Shown here: piece after piece, positions 1 to 13,165 of the stretch
Position numbering within the stretch: the first letter of the stretch is position 1
How the letters are laid out: the number at the start of each line of letters is the position of its first letter
NCBI GenBank assembly: GCA_016215605.1
Contig: JACRJB010000019.1
Coordinates: 59,604-123,603 of the forward strand
Direction of reading: 5' to 3'
Length of the DNA: 64,000 bases
DNA from: Rhodopseudomonas palustris
GTDB taxonomy: Bacteria > Pseudomonadota > Alphaproteobacteria > Rhizobiales > Xanthobacteraceae
Notes under the pieces: model-generated
What the model saw: the letters and a program-made list of their open reading frames with translations, nothing else
Database searches by the model: none
What the model was told of the DNA's origin: nothing
Translations under genes and position numbers: made by a program

Positions 1-313
1 CGCCAACCCGGCGCTTCAGCAGACCAGCAATCTGCGCTTCGTCGACATTCAAGATCCCAACGTGACCGGCTTCATCAAACAGTCGACCGACCTGACCAAC
101 GTCGTCGCCGTCGCGATCGCGCTGTCGCGCGACTTCCACGAATTCTGGTTTCCGCTCGGCGACACCCAGATCGAGGTCGGCGGCGAGCGCCGTCCGGTCG
201 TCGCGGTCGAAAACCTGCTGACCGGAGAACGCCACGCCGTCGAATGGGGCGGCCTCAACCTCCGGATCGACCCGCAACGCGATCCTGCGCTGCTTTTCCG
301 CTGCCTGGCGTGA
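1..313 (+). CDS. glgE: GlgE maltosyltransferase, C-terminal fragment
   Basis: Only the last 103 residues are inside the window; the first complete codon is at 2 and the stop is 311-313. The frame opens with an NPALQQTSNLRFVD-like stretch and ends in a small beta-rich domain, which matches the C-terminus of alpha-1,4-glucan:maltose-1-phosphate maltosyltransferase. In that family this domain follows the GH13 barrel. The enzyme adds maltose units from maltose-1-phosphate to a growing glucan. The identification is supported by the next gene, which makes maltose and maltose-1-phosphate, 11 bases downstream, so the two are almost certainly one operon. The catalytic barrel is off the window, so activity cannot be judged. 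Confidence 0.85.
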   Translation, partial: ANPALQQTSNLRFVDIQDPNVTGFIKQSTDLTNVVAVAIALSRDFHEFWFPLGDTQIEVGGERRPVVAVENLLTGERHAVEWGGLNLRIDPQRDPALLFRCLA

Positions 314-324
314 AGGACGCAGCC

Positions 325-3300
325 ATGAACGTGATGTCCCCGATCGATTCCACCGTGTCCAAGCCCGACGTCGAGACCACCGACGAGCTTTGGTACAAGG
401 ACGCGATCATCTATCAGCTGCATGTCAAGGCGTTCGCCGACAGCAACAATGACGGCATCGGCGACTTCGCCGGACTGACCGAGAAGCTCGACTATCTGCA
501 GGAGCTCGGCGTCACCGCGCTGTGGCTGCTGCCGTTCTATCCATCGCCGCAGCGCGACGACGGCTACGACATCGCCGACTACGGCTCGATCAATCCCGAT
601 TTCGGCACGATGAAGGATTTCCGCCGCTTCATCGTCGAGGCGAAGAAGCGCAATCTGCGGGTCATCACCGAACTCGTGATCAACCACACCTCCGACCAGC
701 ACGACTGGTTCAAGCGGGCGCGGCGCAGCGGCAAGGGCTCCAGCGCGCGCGACTGGTACGTCTGGAGCGACACCGACCAGAAATATCAGGGCACCCGGAT
801 CATCTTCACCGACACCGAGAAGTCGAACTGGACCTGGGATCCGGAAGCCGGCCAGTACTACTGGCACCGCTTCTTCTCGCATCAGCCCGATCTGAATTTC
901 GACAACCCGCACGTCGTCAGCGCGGTCGTCAAGGTGATGAAGCGCTGGCTCGACACCGGCGTCGACGGCTTCCGGCTCGACGCCATTCCGTATCTGTGCG
1001 AGCGCGACGGCACCAACAACGAGAACCTTCCCGAGACCCACACCGTCATCAAGACGCTGCGCGCCGAACTCGACGCCTATGCCAAGGGCAAGGTGCTGCT
1101 CGCCGAGGCCAATCAATGGCCCGAAGACGTCCAGGAGTATTTCGGCGACAGCGACGAGTGCCACATGGCCTATCACTTCCCGCTGATGCCACGGATCTAC
1201 ATGGCGATTGCCCAGGAAGATCGTTTCCCGATCACCGACATCATGCGGCAGACGCCGGAAATTCCCGCGAACTGCCAATGGGCGATGTTCCTGCGCAATC
1301 ACGACGAGCTGACGCTCGAAATGGTGACCGACGTCGAGCGCGACTATCTCTGGACCACCTACGCGGCCGATCCGCGCGCGCGGATCAACGTCGGCATCCG
1401 TCGCCGGCTCGCGCCGCTGATGGACAACGACCGCCGCAAGATCGAGCTGATGAATTCGCTGCTGCTGTCGTTCCCGGGCACGCCGATCATCTACTACGGC
1501 GACGAAATCGGCATGGGCGACAACATCTATCTCGGCGACCGCAACGGCGTGCGCACGCCGATGCAGTGGTCGTCGGACCGCAACGGCGGCTTCTCGCGCG
1601 CCGACCCGGCGCGGCTCTACGCGCCGCCGATCATGGACCCCGTCTACGGCTACGCGTCGGTGAACGTCGAGGCTCAGGCGCGCAGCCTGTCGTCGCTGCT
1701 CAGCGCCACCAAGCGGCTGATCTCCGTGCGCAAGTCGACTTTGGCCTTCGGGCGCGGGACGATGACCTTCATCCGGCCGGTCAATCGGTCGGTGCTGTCC
1801 TATGTCCGGCAATACGAGGACGAAGTGATCCTGTGCGTCGCCAATCTGTCGCGCTCGGCGCAGGCGACCGAACTCGACCTGACGCCGTGGAAGGACCGCG
1901 TGCCGCAGGAGATGCTCGGCCGCACGAAATTCCCGGCGATCGGCGAGCTGCCTTACATGATCACGCTCGCGCCCTACGGCTTCTACTGGTTCAAGCTGGA
2001 AGAGCGCGACACCTCGCAACACGTGGCGCCGGCCGCGACCGTGCCGGAGTTCGAAACGCTGGTGGTGCCGCTGGGGTCGACCTGGATGTCGCTGGCCCGC
2101 ACCCGCGGCGTGTTCGAACGCGACGTGCTGCCGGCCTATCTGTCGCGCACCCGCTGGTTTCCGGAGCGGTCGCCGCGGGCGATCCAGCCGCATCTCACCT
2201 CCGCGATCCCGTTCTCGATCACCCACGAGAACCGGCCGTGGCTGGCGTTCTTCGAGGCGACCGTCCGCGGCGCGAATGCCCGCTACGTGCTGCCGATGCA
2301 GATCGACTGGGTGCGGTTCGATCGCGAACGTTACAATCCGCGCGCTTTCGCGGCGGTCCGCCAGGGCGCGCGCGAGGGAACGCTGCTCGATGTCGCCGCC
2401 GACGGCGAATTCACCACGATGCTGCTCGACAATCTGCGCGAGTCGCTGGTGGTCGAGAACGAAGGCGACCGGCTGGAATTCCGCCCCGGCTCGCGGCTCG
2501 CCGACAAGCCGCCCGGCCCGTACCAGAACATTCACGCGGTGCAGACCGAGCAGTCGAATTCGACCGCGCTGGTCGACGAGAACTACGTGGTCAAGCTGTA
2601 TCGCCGGCTGGAGAGCGGCATCAATCCCGAGATCGAGATGGGACGCTTCCTGTCGGAGGTCGCGGGCTACGCCAACACGCCGTCGCTGCTCGGCAGCGTC
2701 GAACTGGTCGAGGGCGACACGGTCAGCGCGATCGCGGTGGTCCACGACTTCGTCGCCAATCAGGGCGACGGCTGGACGGTGACGTCGGGCTATCTCGACC
2801 GCTATGTCGACGACCAGCGGCTGTTGATGAACACCGAGCAGGACAGCGTCAGCGAGGAGCTCGCTCCGTATCTGCGCTACATGCAACAGACCGGCAAGCG
2901 CGTCGCCGAGATGCACGTCGCCTTGGCGAGCCATCCCGAGCTGCCGGACTTTGCGCCGGCGCCGATCAGCGCCGAGGATTCGCAGCGCTGGACCGAGACC
3001 GTCATCGAGAATGCCAAGCGGGTCCTCGACGAGCTGCAGCGCAAGCGCGACGGCTTAAAGGATGCCGACCGCGCTTTGGTCGACGAGGTGCTGTCGCATC
3101 GACAGAATCTGCTGGAGCGGCTGCGCGGCCTGTTCGGCGGCGACGGCGGCCTGAACATCCGCCACCACGGCGACTTCCATCTCGGCCAGATGCTGATCGT
3201 CAAGGACGACATCTTCATCATCGATTTCGAGGGCGAGCCGCGGCGATCGCAGGCCGAACGCCGGGCCAAGGCGCCGGCCGCGCGGGACGTCGCCGGGCTG

Positions 3301-3627
3301 GTCCGTTCGATCGACTACTCCACGACGGCCGCGCTGGAGCGCGCGCTGCGGACGCTGCCCGACGAGTCCGGCAAGATCGCCGCCGCGCTCGACGTCTGGC
3401 GGATGCGCTCGACCGACGCGTTTCTCGCCGCCTATCGCGAGACGATGGCCGACAGCCCGGTCTGGCCTTCGGATCGCGCTGCGTCCGACCAGATCTTGGA
3501 CTTCTTCCTGATCGAAAAGGCGCTATACGAGATCGAGTATGAACTCGCCCATCGTCCCGATTGGCTCCGCGTGCCGCTGGCTGGCATTCTTCGCATCCTG
3601 ACTCGGCAGCCCGAGGAGAATTCATGA
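325..3627 (+). CDS. treS: Trehalose synthase / maltokinase fusion (TreS-Mak)
   Basis: A 1100-residue bifunctional protein. Residues about 20-560 are a GH13 trehalose synthase that interconverts trehalose and maltose: QLHVKAF near 31, nucleophile Asp219 in GFRLDA, acid Glu261 in LLAEANQW, and Asp327 in RNHDE. Residues about 630-1100 are a maltokinase that makes maltose-1-phosphate from maltose and ATP, shown by HGDFHLGQ (His948, Asp950) and DFEGEP (967-972), the kinase-fold catalytic and metal-binding loops. Length fits known TreS-Pep2/Mak fusions. The ATG at 325 was chosen over an earlier in-frame ATG at 244 because it has GAAGGA upstream and does not overlap glgE. The fusion supplies the substrate of the preceding GlgE. 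Its stop overlaps the glgB start by 4 bases (ATGA), suggesting translational coupling. Confidence 0.95.
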   Translation: MNVMSPIDSTVSKPDVETTDELWYKDAIIYQLHVKAFADSNNDGIGDFAGLTEKLDYLQELGVTALWLLPFYPSPQRDDGYDIADYGSINPDFGTMKDFRRFIVEAKKRNLRVITELVINHTSDQHDWFKRARRSGKGSSARDWYVWSDTDQKYQGTRIIFTDTEKSNWTWDPEAGQYYWHRFFSHQPDLNFDNPHVVSAVVKVMKRWLDTGVDGFRLDAIPYLCERDGTNNENLPETHTVIKTLRAELDAYAKGKVLLAEANQWPEDVQEYFGDSDECHMAYHFPLMPRIYMAIAQEDRFPITDIMRQTPEIPANCQWAMFLRNHDELTLEMVTDVERDYLWTTYAADPRARINVGIRRRLAPLMDNDRRKIELMNSLLLSFPGTPIIYYGDEIGMGDNIYLGDRNGVRTPMQWSSDRNGGFSRADPARLYAPPIMDPVYGYASVNVEAQARSLSSLLSATKRLISVRKSTLAFGRGTMTFIRPVNRSVLSYVRQYEDEVILCVANLSRSAQATELDLTPWKDRVPQEMLGRTKFPAIGELPYMITLAPYGFYWFKLEERDTSQHVAPAATVPEFETLVVPLGSTWMSLARTRGVFERDVLPAYLSRTRWFPERSPRAIQPHLTSAIPFSITHENRPWLAFFEATVRGANARYVLPMQIDWVRFDRERYNPRAFAAVRQGAREGTLLDVAADGEFTTMLLDNLRESLVVENEGDRLEFRPGSRLADKPPGPYQNIHAVQTEQSNSTALVDENYVVKLYRRLESGINPEIEMGRFLSEVAGYANTPSLLGSVELVEGDTVSAIAVVHDFVANQGDGWTVTSGYLDRYVDDQRLLMNTEQDSVSEELAPYLRYMQQTGKRVAEMHVALASHPELPDFAPAPISAEDSQRWTETVIENAKRVLDELQRKRDGLKDADRALVDEVLSHRQNLLERLRGLFGGDGGLNIRHHGDFHLGQMLIVKDDIFIIDFEGEPRRSQAERRAKAPAARDVAGLVRSIDYSTTAALERALRTLPDESGKIAAALDVWRMRSTDAFLAAYRETMADSPVWPSDRAASDQILDFFLIEKALYEIEYELAHRPDWLRVPLAGILRILTRQPEENS

Positions 3628-5774
3628 CTGTGCAATTGACCGACGAGGCGTATGCGGTGCTCGAAGGCCGCCACGCCGATCCGTTTCGCTATCTCGGTCC
3701 GCATCCCGAAAACGACCGCGTCGTGGTGCGCGCCTTGCTGCCGGACGCGGCCTCGGTCGAAGCCGTCGGCGAGCACGGCGAGACCGCCAATCTCGAACTC
3801 ATCCACGAGTCCGGCCTGTTCGCGGGGCCGCTGCCGAATGGCTCGCACCGTTATCAGCTCCGCGCCCGGTTCGGAGATACCTCCGTCGACCTCGAAGACC
3901 CGTATCGTTTCCCGCCGATCCTGACCGACTTCGACCTGTATCTGCTCGGCGAAGGCACGGATCAGCGGCTGTACGACAAGCTCGGCGCCCATCCGATGGT
4001 GCTGGAAGGCGTCAGCGGCGTGGCCTTCGTGGTGCTGGCGCCGAACGCCCGCCGCGTCAGCGTGGTCGGCGACTTCAATTTCTGGAATCCGCGACGGCAC
4101 CAGATGCGGGTGCGCGGCAACGGCTATTGGGAGCTGTTCATTCCCGGCGCCACCGCCGGCGATCACTACAAATTCGACATGACCGGGCCGCACGGCGAGA
4201 CGCTGCCGCAGAAGTCCGATCCGATGGCATTCGAAGCCGAGCTGCGGCCGAAGACCGCCTCGATCGTGGTCGATCAAACCAAGCTGCCGCATCCCCGTCC
4301 GGCGCCGGAGCAGATCAACGCGCTCGGCGCGCCGATGTCAATCTACGAAGTCCATCTCGGCTCGTGGCGCCGCAAGGACGGCGAACAGTGGCTGACCTAT
4401 CGCGATCTCGCCGAGCAGCTGCCGGCCTATGTGCGCGACATGGGCTTCACCCATGTCGAGTTTCTGCCGGTCAGCGAACATCCGTTCGATGGCTCGTGGG
4501 GATACCAGCCGACCGGGCTGTATGCGCCGACCAGCCGGTTCGGCACGCCGGAGGATTTCTGCGCGCTGATCGACGCCTGCCACGAGCACGGCATCGGCGT
4601 GCTGCTCGACTGGGTGCCGGGCCACTTCCCGGATGATCCGCACGGCCTCGGCAATTTCGACGGCACCGCGCTGTACGAGCACGCCAACCCGCTGCAGGGC
4701 CGGCATCTCGACTGGGGCACGCTGATCTACAATTACGGCCGCACCGAAGTGGTCAACTTCCTGGTGTCGAACGCGCTGTTCTGGCTCGAGCGCTACCGTA
4801 TCGACGGGCTGCGCGTCGATGCGGTCGCCTCGATGCTGTATCTCGACTACAGCCGCCCGGCCGGCGGCTGGATTCCGAACAAGTTCGGCGGTCGCGAGAA
4901 CATCGAAGCGATCGACTTCCTGCGACGCTTCAACGCCGAAGTGTTCGCCAAATTCCCGCACGCCACCACCGCCGCGGAAGAATCCACCGCCTGGCCGCAG
5001 GTGTCGCGGCCGGTCGAATTCGGCGGGCTCGGCTTCGGCTACAAGTGGAACATGGGCTGGATGCACGACACGCTGAACTACATCAGCAAGGATCCGATCC
5101 ACCGCAAATATCACCACGGCCAGATCCTGTTCGGGCTGCACTACGCGTTTTCCGAGAACTTCATTCTGCCGCTGTCGCACGACGAAGTCGTGCACGGCAA
5201 GCGGTCGATCCTCGGCCGGATGCCCGGCGACGAGTGGCAGCGCTTCGCCAATCTGCGCGCCTATTATGCCTTCATGTTCGGCCACCCGGGCAAGAAGCTG
5301 CTGTTCATGGGCAGCGAGTTCGGCCAGGAGCGGGAGTGGAATCACGACCGCTCGCTCGACTGGCATCTGCTGGAGACGCCGAAATATGCCGGCGTGCAGG
5401 CGCTGGTGCGCGACCTCAACCGGCTGTACCGCGATCTGCCGGCGCTGCATCAGCTCGATTGCGATCCGTTCGGGTTCGAATGGATCATCACCGAGGATTC
5501 GGCACGCAACGTGTTCGCCTGGATGCGCAAGGGCAACGACACCCGTGCGCGCTGCCTGGTGATCGCCAACTTCTCGCCGAACGTCTATCAGGACTACCGC
5601 GTCCGCGTGCCCTTCCCCGGCCGCTGGCGCGAGGTGCTGAACTCCGACGCCGCGATCTACGGCGGCAGCAATGTCGGCAATGGCGGCGAGGTCCGCACCC
5701 TTGACGGGCTGGTGCCCGAGCTTAGTCTGACGATACCGCCGCTGGCCGTGATTTTCCTGACGCCGGAAGACTGA
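3624..5774 (+). CDS. glgB: 1,4-alpha-glucan branching enzyme GlgB
   Basis: A 716-residue glycogen branching enzyme that cuts alpha-1,4 chains and re-attaches them as alpha-1,6 branches. An N-terminal beta-sandwich ([11 protein letters not shown] near the start) is followed by a CBM48 domain ([15 protein letters not shown]) and the GH13 barrel. Catalytic residues are visible as Asp399 in DGLRVDA, the Glu pair 452-453 in AAEEST and Asp520 in [12 protein letters not shown], a signature of GlgB rather than other GH13 members. The ATG overlaps the treS stop as ATGA, with GAGGAGAA upstream. In the GlgE pathway GlgB branches the maltosyl-extended chain; in the classical pathway it acts after GlgA. 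The next gene starts two bases after its stop. Confidence 0.97.
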   Translation: MTVQLTDEAYAVLEGRHADPFRYLGPHPENDRVVVRALLPDAASVEAVGEHGETANLELIHESGLFAGPLPNGSHRYQLRARFGDTSVDLEDPYRFPPILTDFDLYLLGEGTDQRLYDKLGAHPMVLEGVSGVAFVVLAPNARRVSVVGDFNFWNPRRHQMRVRGNGYWELFIPGATAGDHYKFDMTGPHGETLPQKSDPMAFEAELRPKTASIVVDQTKLPHPRPAPEQINALGAPMSIYEVHLGSWRRKDGEQWLTYRDLAEQLPAYVRDMGFTHVEFLPVSEHPFDGSWGYQPTGLYAPTSRFGTPEDFCALIDACHEHGIGVLLDWVPGHFPDDPHGLGNFDGTALYEHANPLQGRHLDWGTLIYNYGRTEVVNFLVSNALFWLERYRIDGLRVDAVASMLYLDYSRPAGGWIPNKFGGRENIEAIDFLRRFNAEVFAKFPHATTAAEESTAWPQVSRPVEFGGLGFGYKWNMGWMHDTLNYISKDPIHRKYHHGQILFGLHYAFSENFILPLSHDEVVHGKRSILGRMPGDEWQRFANLRAYYAFMFGHPGKKLLFMGSEFGQEREWNHDRSLDWHLLETPKYAGVQALVRDLNRLYRDLPALHQLDCDPFGFEWIITEDSARNVFAWMRKGNDTRARCLVIANFSPNVYQDYRVRVPFPGRWREVLNSDAAIYGGSNVGNGGEVRTLDGLVPELSLTIPPLAVIFLTPED

Positions 5775-5776
5775 GT

Positions 5777-7848
<2,072 letters not shown>

Positions 7849-7852
<4 letters not shown>

Positions 7853-9612
7853 ACGGCCGCAGCTTCGGCCCTCGCCTGACCGCCCACGGCGTCGAATTCC
7901 GCTTGTGGGCTCCGAATGCGACGCGGGTCGATGTCGTGCTGGATGACGCCCATCCGATGCAGCGCGGCAAGGACGGCTGGTTCACCGCCGAAATCGACGG
8001 CGTCCGTGGTGGCGCGCGCTACCGCTTCCGCATCGACGGGGCGAACGACGTTCCCGACCCCGCTTCCGCGTTCCAGCCCGAGGACATTCCGGGTCCGAGC
8101 GAAGTGATCGATCATGCCGGCTATCCGTGGCGCGCAGCCGACTGGCGCGGCCGGCCGTGGCCGGAGACGGTGCTGCTGGAAGCGCATGTCGGCAGCTTCA
8201 CCGCGGAGGGCACCTTCCGCGCCATGATCGACCGGCTCGATCATCTGGTCGACACCGGCATCACCGCGCTGGAACTGATGCCGCTGGCCGACTTCCCCGG
8301 GCGACGCAACTGGGGCTATGACGGCGTGCTGTGGTACGCGCCCGACAGCGCCTACGGCCGGCCGGAAGACCTCAAGGCACTTATCGACGCCGCGCACGAG
8401 CGCGGCCTGATGATGTTTCTCGACGTCGTCTACAATCATTTCGGGCCGGAAGGAAACTACATCGGGCAATATGCGCCGACGTTCTTCTCGAAATCGCACA
8501 CGCCGTGGGGCAACGGCATCAACTATTTCGTCGAACAGGTTCGCGCCTTCGCGATCGAGAACGCGCTGCACTGGCTTCGGGACTATCATTTCGACGGGCT
8601 GCGGCTCGACGCGGTGCACGCCATTCCGGATCAGGGCGAGATCCCGATGCTGTACGAGCTGAGCCGCGAAGTCGGCAAGCTCGCGACGGAAACCGGCCGC
8701 CATATTCATCTCGTTCTGGAGAACGACGACAACATCGCCGCCGTGCTCGATCCGCTGATCCATCCGCCGCGCGGGCAGTATCGCGCGCAGTGGAACGACG
8801 ATTATCACCATGCCTGGCACGTCGCCTTGACCGGCGAGAAGCAGGGTTATTATTCGGACTACGCCGATATGCCGCTGAAGCACGTCGCCAAGGCGCTCGG
8901 CTCTGGGTTCGTCTATCAGGGAGAGCCATCCGGGCATCGCGGCGGCCAGCCGCGCGGCGAACCGAGCGGCGAGCTGCCGCCGCTGGCCTTCGTCAACTTC
9001 CTGCAGAACCACGACCAGATCGGCAACCGCGCGCTCGGCGACCGATTGGAAAGCCTGACCTCCCCGGCCGCGATCGAAGCCGCGCTGGCGATCACACTGC
9101 TGACGCCGACCGTGCCGATGCTGTTCATGGGCGAGGAATGGGGATCGCAGGCGCCTTTCCCGTTCTTCTGCGATTTCCACGGCGAACTCGCCGACGCGGT
9201 CCGCGCGGGCCGACGCAAGGAATTCGCCGGCGCTTACGAAAAATACGGCGACGAGGTCCCCGACCCCCTGGATGAATCGACCTTCAAAAGCGCGATGCTG
9301 GACTGGAGCGAACGCGACGGCGGGCCGGGCGCCGCTAGGCTCGCGCTGGTGAAGCGGCTGCTCGACATCCGCCGCACCGCCATCGTGCCGCGGTTGGAAG
9401 GCGCCCGCTTCGGCAGCGCGGACGTCGCCGATGACGGCCTGCTGCGCGCCCGCTGGCGGCTCAGCGAGGGCGCCACGCTGAAGCTCGTCGCCAATCTGTC
9501 GGATCGGGGCGTGGCCTCGAAGCGCTCGCCGGATGGAACCAATTTGTGGGGCGACGATTGGGACGGGGTGATTCCGCCGTGGGCGGTCACCTGGCGCCTC
9601 GAAGAGTCCTGA
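7849..9612 (+). CDS. treZ: Malto-oligosyltrehalose trehalohydrolase TreZ
   Basis: GH13 enzyme (587 residues from this start) that releases trehalose from malto-oligosyltrehalose made by TreY. An N-terminal E-set domain (FGPRLTAHGVEFRLWAPNA) is followed by a barrel with EAHVGSFT, DVVYNHFGPEGNY, GLRLDAVHAI, LVLENDDN and FLQNHDQIGNR, the last being characteristic of TreZ. The GTG at 7849 was preferred because it overlaps the glgX stop as GTGA, like other junctions in this operon, and family proteins begin close to FGPRL. An upstream in-frame ATG at 7804 would add 15 residues and a 49-base overlap and cannot be excluded. It overlaps treY by one base. Confidence 0.94.
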
Positions 9613-12407
9613 TGCCCCCTGCGATCCCGACAGCCACCTACCGTCTCCAGCTCACCGCCGATTTCGGCTTCGACGATGCCGCCGCGATCGTGCCGTATCT
9701 CAAGGCGCTGGGAATTTCGCATCTGTACGCGTCGCCCTTCACCAAGGCGCGCAAGGGCTCGACCCACGGCTACGACATCGTCGATCATACAGAGCTCAAT
9801 CCCGAGCTCGGCGGCGAGGACGCGTTCGCGCGGCTGTCGGCGGCGTTGAAGACCCACGACATCGGCCTGATCCTCGACTTCGTACCGAACCATGTCGGCG
9901 TGCATTTCGCCGACAATCCGTGGTGGCTGGACGTGCTGGAATGGGGGCCGGCGTCGCCGCACGCCGCCTCGTTCGACATCGATTGGGACATTCTGCCGTT
10001 CCGCAACCGCGGCGGCGTGCTGCTGCCGATCATCGGATCGTCCTACGGCCAGGCGCTGGAGAACGGCGAAATCGAGCTGCGCTACGAGTCCGGCGACGGC
10101 AGCTTCTCGGCCTGGTACTTCGAGCACCGCCTGCCGATCGCGCCGCAGCGCTACAGCGAGATCCTGCGCACGATCGTGCGCGAGGCCGACGCGGCGGAAC
10201 AGCCGGCCGGCAAGGCGATTCTCGAACTCGCCGCGCGCTATCGCGGGCTGAGCCATCCCGATCGCAAGGAGGCGCCCGGCTTCAAGGCGGCGCTGCGGGC
10301 GATTCCCGGCGGCGCCGACGTCATCGCCAAGGGCCTCGCCGCCTATCGCGCCGGCGAAGGCCGGCCGACGCAGATCCAGGCGCTGCACAATCTGCTCGAG
10401 CGCCAGCACTACAAGCTCGGCCATTGGCAGCTCGCCGCGAGCGAGATCAACTATCGCCGCTTCTTCGACGTCAACACCCTGGCCGGCCTGCGCGTCGAGG
10501 ACGCCGGCACCTTCGAGGCGATCCACTCGCTGGTGAAGCGGCTGATCGCCAACGGGCAATTGCACGGGCTGCGGCTCGATCACATCGACGGCCTGCGCGA
10601 TCCAGCGCAATATTTCCAGCGGCTGCGCCGGCTGATCCGCGACGCCAAGGGGCCGGCCGCGCCGCCGCTCTACATGGTGATCGAGAAGATCCTCGGCGAA
10701 GGCGAGGCGCTGCCGCGATTCGCCGGCGTGCACGGCACCACCGGCTACGAATGGCTCAACGTCATCACCCACGCGCTGCTCGACGGCGCCGGGCTCGCGC
10801 CGCTCGACGAAGTCTGGCGACAGATCAGCAGCACCTCGCCGGATTTTCCGCCGGTGCTGATGCGCGCCAAGCGCCGCGTGCTGGAGACGCTGCTGCTCAG
10901 CGAATTCACCGTGCTGACGCGACTGCTGGCGCGGATCGCCGGCGGGCACTATTCGACGCGCGACTTCTCCGCCGACAATCTGCGCCAGGTGTTCGAACTC
11001 TACGTGCTGCACTTCCCGGTGTACCGCACCTACATCGCGGCATCCGGTCCGACCGACCTCGATCGCAAACTGATCGCCGAAACCATCGAGAAGGCGCGCG
11101 CCGACTGGTTCGGCGCCGACGACGGCATCTTCGACTTCCTGCAGGATGCGCTGACGATGGACCTGCTGAAGCCGGGTCGCGCCGCGCACAGCAAGCCGCG
11201 CGTGCGCCGCTTCGCGCTCAAGGTCCAGCAATTCACCGGACCGACGATGGCGAAGTCGCTCGAAGACACCGCGTTCTATCGCTATCACCGCCTGCTCGCG
11301 CTCAACGAGGTCGGCGGCGAGGCGTCGGCCCACGCGCTGGAGCCCGACGCGTTCCATCGGATGATGACAAGTCGCGCCAGGGACTGGCCGCACGGCATGA
11401 CCGCGACCATGACGCACGACGCCAAGCGCGGCGAGGACGCGCGCACGCGGCTGTTGGCGCTGGCGGAAATGCCGGGCGAGTGGGCGAGCGTCGTCGCCAA
11501 ATGGAAGCTGATGAACGCGCCGCATTTGGTCACGGATGCCGGCCTGCGCGCGCCGTCGGCGACCTTCGAATACATGCTATATCAGGGCCTGCTCGGCGCC
11601 TGGCCGCTCGAACCGGACGCCGACTTCACCGATCGCATGCAAGGCTATGCGCTGAAAGCGGCACGCGAGGGCAAGCAGGAGACCAACTGGATCAACCCGA
11701 ATCTGGCCTACGAAGAAGGCCTCCGGACCTTCCTCGACCGCATTCTCGATCCGGCGCAGGCCGGAGGATTTCTGGCGTCGCTGCAGACCCTCGTGGACCG
11801 CGTCTCGGTGATCGGCGCGCTCAACTCGCTGAGCCAGGTCACGCTGAAAGCGACGATGCCCGGCGTGCCGGATTTCTATCAGGGCACCGAGTTCTGGGAT
11901 TTCTCGCTGGTCGATCCCGACAATCGCCGCCCGGTCGATTTCGCCGCGCGCGAGGCGGCGCTCGCTGCGATCGCCGAGCCGGATTGGAGCGCCCTGCTGC
12001 AGAGCTGGCGCGACGGCCGGCTCAAGCTGGCCTGGACGCGGCAGCTCCTGAAGCTGCGCAACGAATTCCGCGACGTCTTCGCCGACGGCGACTACCGGCC
12101 GCTCGCGGTCTCGGGGCCGCATCGCGACCATGTCGTCGCGTTTGCCCGCACCAAGGGTGCCGACGCGGTGATCGTGGCCGTCGGCAAGAATTTCGCGCCG
12201 CTGTCGGACAACGGCCGGCAATGGCCGCGTGGCGACGCGTTCGACGCCGCCATCGACACCACGGGATTGGTCGTCGATGGCGATGACCGCAACGCCGGCA
12301 CGCTCGCGGCGTCGGATCTGTTCGGCGATCTGCCGGTGGCAGTGCGCCGTGCCCGGCTGACCAATCCCGAGCGCCCGGCTCGGCGTCGGCGAACGTCGGA
12401 CGCCTGA
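9612..12407 (+). CDS. treY: Malto-oligosyltrehalose synthase TreY
   Basis: A 931-residue intramolecular transglucosylase that converts the reducing-end alpha-1,4 bond of maltodextrin to alpha,alpha-1,1, producing the TreZ substrate. The start PTATYRLQLTADFGFDDA is the family hallmark. LDFVPNHVG, GLRLDHIDGL, VIEKILGEGE and TMTHDAKRGEDAR carry the GH13 catalytic sites, and the long insertions in the barrel are typical of TreY. The ATG overlaps the treZ TGA by one base (TGATG). An upstream in-frame ATG at 9546 lies inside treZ and was rejected. This is the last gene of the operon; the next gene is on the opposite strand. Confidence 0.96.
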   Translation: MPPAIPTATYRLQLTADFGFDDAAAIVPYLKALGISHLYASPFTKARKGSTHGYDIVDHTELNPELGGEDAFARLSAALKTHDIGLILDFVPNHVGVHFADNPWWLDVLEWGPASPHAASFDIDWDILPFRNRGGVLLPIIGSSYGQALENGEIELRYESGDGSFSAWYFEHRLPIAPQRYSEILRTIVREADAAEQPAGKAILELAARYRGLSHPDRKEAPGFKAALRAIPGGADVIAKGLAAYRAGEGRPTQIQALHNLLERQHYKLGHWQLAASEINYRRFFDVNTLAGLRVEDAGTFEAIHSLVKRLIANGQLHGLRLDHIDGLRDPAQYFQRLRRLIRDAKGPAAPPLYMVIEKILGEGEALPRFAGVHGTTGYEWLNVITHALLDGAGLAPLDEVWRQISSTSPDFPPVLMRAKRRVLETLLLSEFTVLTRLLARIAGGHYSTRDFSADNLRQVFELYVLHFPVYRTYIAASGPTDLDRKLIAETIEKARADWFGADDGIFDFLQDALTMDLLKPGRAAHSKPRVRRFALKVQQFTGPTMAKSLEDTAFYRYHRLLALNEVGGEASAHALEPDAFHRMMTSRARDWPHGMTATMTHDAKRGEDARTRLLALAEMPGEWASVVAKWKLMNAPHLVTDAGLRAPSATFEYMLYQGLLGAWPLEPDADFTDRMQGYALKAAREGKQETNWINPNLAYEEGLRTFLDRILDPAQAGGFLASLQTLVDRVSVIGALNSLSQVTLKATMPGVPDFYQGTEFWDFSLVDPDNRRPVDFAAREAALAAIAEPDWSALLQSWRDGRLKLAWTRQLLKLRNEFRDVFADGDYRPLAVSGPHRDHVVAFARTKGADAVIVAVGKNFAPLSDNGRQWPRGDAFDAAIDTTGLVVDGDDRNAGTLAASDLFGDLPVAVRRARLTNPERPARRRRTSDA

Positions 12408-12487
12408 TCCGATTGCCCGGCGATCACTAACCAAAGCCGCCCTGGGATCTAGTCCGGACGGCTGGGTGTGAGCAGCCGACGCGGCTG

Positions 12488-12796
12488 CTACTTCTTTTCC
12501 AGCAGCAAATGCCCGCGCTTGCGGATCGCCTGCTGGGCCACGTCGGCGAATTTCTGCAACAGCCACGGCAGCCGCACTTCCAGCATCACGTGATCATCGG
12601 CGATATCGACATGCCCGGCGGCCACCTGGCCGAGCGCGCGCACCCGGAACATCATGCGATCGCCCTGCCAGCTTTCTTCCTCGACCTTCAGCACCGGCAC
12701 ATTGATCGCGGCCCGGCTCAGCCCGACCTTCAGCCGGCGGACGGCCTCGTCGCGGCCGAGGCGATGCGGAATGGAGACGACAAGCGGAGCTGACAT
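12488..12796 (-). CDS. Polyhydroxyalkanoic acid system protein (PHA_gran_rgn family)
   Basis: A 102-residue protein beginning MSAPLVVSIPHRLGRDEAVRRL. The SIPHxLG start, the central VDIADDHVMLEVRLPWLL segment and the short basic C-terminus match the PF09650 family annotated as putative PHA granule/system proteins. The molecular role of the family is not established. The ATG at 12796 has AAGGA upstream; an earlier in-frame start would need 30 residues without family similarity. The gene is convergent with treY, and its upstream region (12797-12969) is shared with the divergent small membrane protein. No PHA synthase or phasin is in the window. Confidence 0.75.
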   Translation of the reverse strand: MSAPLVVSIPHRLGRDEAVRRLKVGLSRAAINVPVLKVEEESWQGDRMMFRVRALGQVAAGHVDIADDHVMLEVRLPWLLQKFADVAQQAIRKRGHLLLEKK

Positions 12797-12969
12797 CGCG
12801 GTGTCCTTCGGTCCGAACAGGTTGAACTGTTGATGTAGGTCGGCTGCGCGAAAATAACAGAGGGTCCCGCGCCGCCAGGGTTTCATGCGATGGAACCTTC
12901 ACTCTCGCCGCGGGTTTGCGCTGTGACAGGCGGAGCATTCGGGCGACCCGTCACGACAAGGAGAGCGAG

Positions 12970-13134
12970 ATGTCCATCGGTACAATCATTCTGATCATTC
13001 TGATCATTGCCCTGCTGGGCGGCTTCAGCGGCGTCGGCGGCGGCCCGTTCTACGGAACCGGTTACTACGGCGGCGGCGGTCTCGGCCTGATCATCATCAT
13101 TCTGGTGATCCTGCTGCTGCTCGGCAAGATCTGA
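12970..13134 (+). CDS. DUF3309 small membrane protein
   Basis: A 54-residue protein: a hydrophobic isoleucine-rich helix (residues about 4-18), a glycine- and tyrosine-rich loop with YGGGG, and a second hydrophobic helix (about 38-52). This is the DUF3309 pattern, common in Bradyrhizobiaceae as a very short double-spanning or hairpin membrane protein of unknown function. AAGGAG ends eight bases before the ATG. An upstream in-frame ATG at 12916 was rejected because the extension is charged and lacks a ribosome binding site. It is tail-to-tail with ligD. Confidence 0.8.
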   Translation: MSIGTIILIILIIALLGGFSGVGGGPFYGTGYYGGGGLGLIIIILVILLLLGKI

Positions 13135-13165
13135 CGATACCAAGACCTCGATACTCGGACCGAAC

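Noticed and set aside
49..2934. 961-codon open frame antisense to treS
   Set aside because: It mirrors codon structure of treS in a high-GC region, has no family similarity and a composition rich in Arg, Val and His typical of shadow frames.
522..3542. Long overlapping forward frame inside treS
   Set aside because: Arg/Ala-rich shadow frame with no recognisable domain; treS motifs are in the other frame.
9234..11525. 763-codon antisense frame over treZ/treY
   Set aside because: Shadow of treY and treZ; these have complete catalytic motifs.
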